Of a stretch of 5,928 nucleotides of DNA, positions 4,221 to 5,928 are shown one piece after another. The notes under the pieces are model-generated. The model was not told the origin of the DNA. It saw only the letters and a list, made by a program, of their open reading frames with translations, and did not search any database. Position 1 is the stretch's first letter. Every line of letters begins with the position of its first letter. The translations under genes were made by a program, and so were the position numbers. Source of the stretch: JBOGTC01 sp050692055. Its GTDB lineage: Bacteria; Chloroflexota; Limnocylindria; QHBO01. The stretch covers positions 1 through 5,928 of the forward strand of contig JBOGTC010000130.1 of NCBI GenBank assembly GCA_050692055.1. Direction: 5' to 3'.

Positions 4221-5858
4221 ATGCCGTCCTTCGCCGATCTGACCGACGAGTTCCTGCACGAGGAGTTCGAGGAGTCACCCGTCCACGCCAGCGCCCTGGG
4301 TCTGACCGAGTACGACGAGCGCCTCGACGACCTGTCCGAAGCCGCCATCGAGCGACGCGACCGCCGCGACACCGAGTGGCTCGGACGTTTCCGCGCCGTT
4401 GACCCCGGGATGCTCGGCGTCAACGACGCGATCGACCGCGATCTGGCAGTGAGCATCCTGCGCGGCCGCCAGATCGCCAGCGACTTCGCATTGTGGCGCC
4501 GCCAGCCGGACATCTATCTCAATCCCGGCATGCAGGGCATCTTCACGCTCTTCCTGCACCGATTGCGCCCGATGCCGGAGCTCGTTGATGCCGCAGTCAG
4601 CCGCCTGCGCCAGGTCCCGGGCAACCTCGAGGACGGCAAGCGCAACCTTCGGCCCGACATGGTGCCGGACATCTTCCTCGACCGCGCCGCCAACCAGGCG
4701 CGCGCCGGGGCCCGATACGTCCGCGAGATCCTGCCCGCCCAGGTCGGCGAGGAGGAGCCCGCGCTGGGAGTAGGCTTGGCCGAGGCGGGGGAGCAGGCTG
4801 CATCGGCCTACGAGGAGTACGTGGCGTTCCTGGAGGAGATGCGTCCGGATGCGACCGGCGACTGGGCGCTCGGCGAGGAGCGCTACTCAGCCGTGCTGCA
4901 GGAGAAGGAGCTGCTCGGCTTCGGCGCCCGCGAGCTGCGCGAGAAGGGCCAGGCGGCGTACGCCGAGCTCGCCGCCGAGCTGACGCGCTGCGCCCGCGCG
5001 CTGCGCGGCACCGACGACTGGAAGCAGGTCCTCGACGAGCTGAACGAGGACCATCCGCGCACGCCGGAGGAGATGCGCGTGGGCTACGAGGAGTGGACCG
5101 AGAAGGCACGTGCCTACCTGCGGGAGCATCGGCTGGTGAGCTTCCCTCCAGGGGAGGAATGCCATGTCGTGCCTTCGCCGCCGTTCCAGCGCCCGGTCCT
5201 GGCGGTCGCGTCATACATGCAGCCGCCGGCCTTCAGCGACCGGATGCTGGGGCACTTCTTCGTGCCGTTCCCGCCGGACGGCGCGGACGAGGACGACATC
5301 CAGAAGCGGCTCGCCTCGAACTCGTATCCGGGCATCCCCACCACATCGGTCCATGAGGCGTATCCGGGCCATCACTGGCACCTGGTGATGAGCAAGTCCA
5401 ACCCGAGCCGGTTGCGGCAGGTCTTCCGCACGCCGTACTTCAGCGAGGGCTGGGCGCTCTATGCCGAGCGCATGATGCGCGAGCAGGGCTTCTTCACCGA
5501 TCTGTCGCACGAGATGTTCCAGTACGAGGCCACCGCCTTCCGCGCTGCGCGGATCATCGTCGACACCTCGCTGCACATGGGCGAGATGAGCTGGGATGAG
5601 GCCGTGCGGTTCATGCTTGAGCACACCGCCCTGACCGAGCCCACGGCCAAGGCCGAGGTGACACGCTACTGCGCCTGGCCGACCCAGGCTTCTTCCTATC
5701 TGACGGGCTGCCTCGAGATCGTCCGCATCCGGGAGGCATTCTTCGCCCGGCGCGGCTCATCCGACACCGATGCGCTGCGCGCCTTCCACGACGCCATCAC
5801 GTCCTCGGGCGGCCTGCCGATCGCGTTGGCCGAGCGAGCGGTGCTCGCCACTGCCTGA
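4221..5858 (+). CDS. DUF885-family putative zinc metallopeptidase
   Basis: The 545-residue product is full length for the DUF885 family, whose members are predicted metallopeptidases with mostly unproven substrates. The long helical N-terminal part (about 1-330) shows DEFLHEEFEESPVHASALGLTEYD at its start and repeated acidic, Ala/Arg-rich helices. The C-terminal catalytic region carries ASYMQPPAF, then HEAYPGHH at 378-385, the family's HExxPGHH form of a zinc-binding HE motif, then EGWALYAE (409-416), which supplies the likely third ligand E409. Later come DTSLHMGEMSWDEAVRFM and RYCAWPTQASSYLTG (482-496), also typical of the family. All expected metal-site residues are present. There is no signal peptide or membrane helix, so the enzyme is probably cytosolic, perhaps a peptidase for short peptides; that role is inference. 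It is a single gene with its own promoter and a strong GGAGG, and no link to hom-asd is apparent. Confidence 0.88.
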   Translation: MPSFADLTDEFLHEEFEESPVHASALGLTEYDERLDDLSEAAIERRDRRDTEWLGRFRAVDPGMLGVNDAIDRDLAVSILRGRQIASDFALWRRQPDIYLNPGMQGIFTLFLHRLRPMPELVDAAVSRLRQVPGNLEDGKRNLRPDMVPDIFLDRAANQARAGARYVREILPAQVGEEEPALGVGLAEAGEQAASAYEEYVAFLEEMRPDATGDWALGEERYSAVLQEKELLGFGARELREKGQAAYAELAAELTRCARALRGTDDWKQVLDELNEDHPRTPEEMRVGYEEWTEKARAYLREHRLVSFPPGEECHVVPSPPFQRPVLAVASYMQPPAFSDRMLGHFFVPFPPDGADEDDIQKRLASNSYPGIPTTSVHEAYPGHHWHLVMSKSNPSRLRQVFRTPYFSEGWALYAERMMREQGFFTDLSHEMFQYEATAFRAARIIVDTSLHMGEMSWDEAVRFMLEHTALTEPTAKAEVTRYCAWPTQASSYLTGCLEIVRIREAFFARRGSSDTDALRAFHDAITSSGGLPIALAERAVLATA

Positions 5859-5898
5859 GCCTCCCGACTTGAAGAATGTGCGCCACAGCGCCCATTAC

Positions 5899-5914
5899 CG
5901 GGGAATTGACCCCG
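5899..5914. terminator. Weak hairpin downstream of the DUF885 gene
   Basis: CGGGG (5899-5903) pairs with CCCCG (5910-5914) around a 6-nt loop, AATTGA, about 40 nt after the stop. There is no T-run after it, and the window ends 14 nt later, so a terminator role is only possible. The rest of 5859-5928 holds nothing recognisable. Confidence 0.25.
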
Positions 5915-5928
5915 CTCCGCGCCTGCGC

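Noticed and set aside
3843..4259. Minus-strand open frame of 138 codons in the spacer before the DUF885 gene
   Set aside because: It overlaps the promoter, ribosome binding site and start of the DUF885 gene, has no recognisable domain, and shows no supporting start signal.
4597..5214. Long minus-strand open frame of 205 codons inside the DUF885 gene
   Set aside because: Composition is Arg/Pro/Ala-rich as expected for the antisense of GC-rich codons; the plus strand is a recognised family.

Overview
This is a high-GC bacterial chromosomal window. The mostly G/C-ending codons, GTG starts and TAGACT-type -10 elements with very short or absent leaders fit a high-GC Chloroflexota or Actinomycetota lineage. 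That placement is inference; no rRNA or other taxonomic marker is present. I see no CRISPR array, tRNA, rRNA, IS element or phage gene.

Layout, left to right. (1) Bases 1-573 are the 3' end of a plus-strand gene for a membrane-anchored protein: cytoplasmic part, one transmembrane helix, Pro/Thr stalk and a short acidic outer domain. The most likely identity is the tail of a eukaryotic-like Ser/Thr kinase. (2) A small SnoaL/NTF2-like protein (580-915, minus) converges on it with 6 bp between the stops. (3) A 182-bp spacer carries an inverted repeat, a GC hairpin and a tandem direct repeat. (4) An unrecognised small multi-pass membrane protein (1098-1622, minus) diverges from the operon that follows. 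(5) hom (1687-2610) and asd (2607-3641) overlap by 4 bp at GTGA. (6) Another GTGA overlap at the end of asd opens what looks like the 5' remnant of a third gene, a VOC/glyoxalase-family protein. It is broken by a one-base frameshift and then loses all resemblance. (7) About 440 bp without a credible gene follows, ending in two back-to-back GC-rich hairpins. (8) A DUF885-family putative metallopeptidase (4221-5858) has its own promoter and a good ribosome binding site. The last 70 bases hold one weak hairpin.

How the genes work together. Asd makes aspartate-4-semialdehyde and Hom reduces it to homoserine, so the pair covers two consecutive steps of the aspartate pathway to threonine, methionine and (via the semialdehyde) lysine/diaminopimelate. 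Aspartate kinase is not in the window. Hom is the short form without the C-terminal ACT domain. The other genes have no evident link to this pathway.

The two most notable observations are the broken, translationally coupled VOC gene behind asd and a 7-mer, TAGACTG, in front of three of the genes. In two of those cases the spacing predicts leaderless mRNAs. I found no convincing undescribed multi-gene system; most of the window is ordinary housekeeping and hypothetical content.
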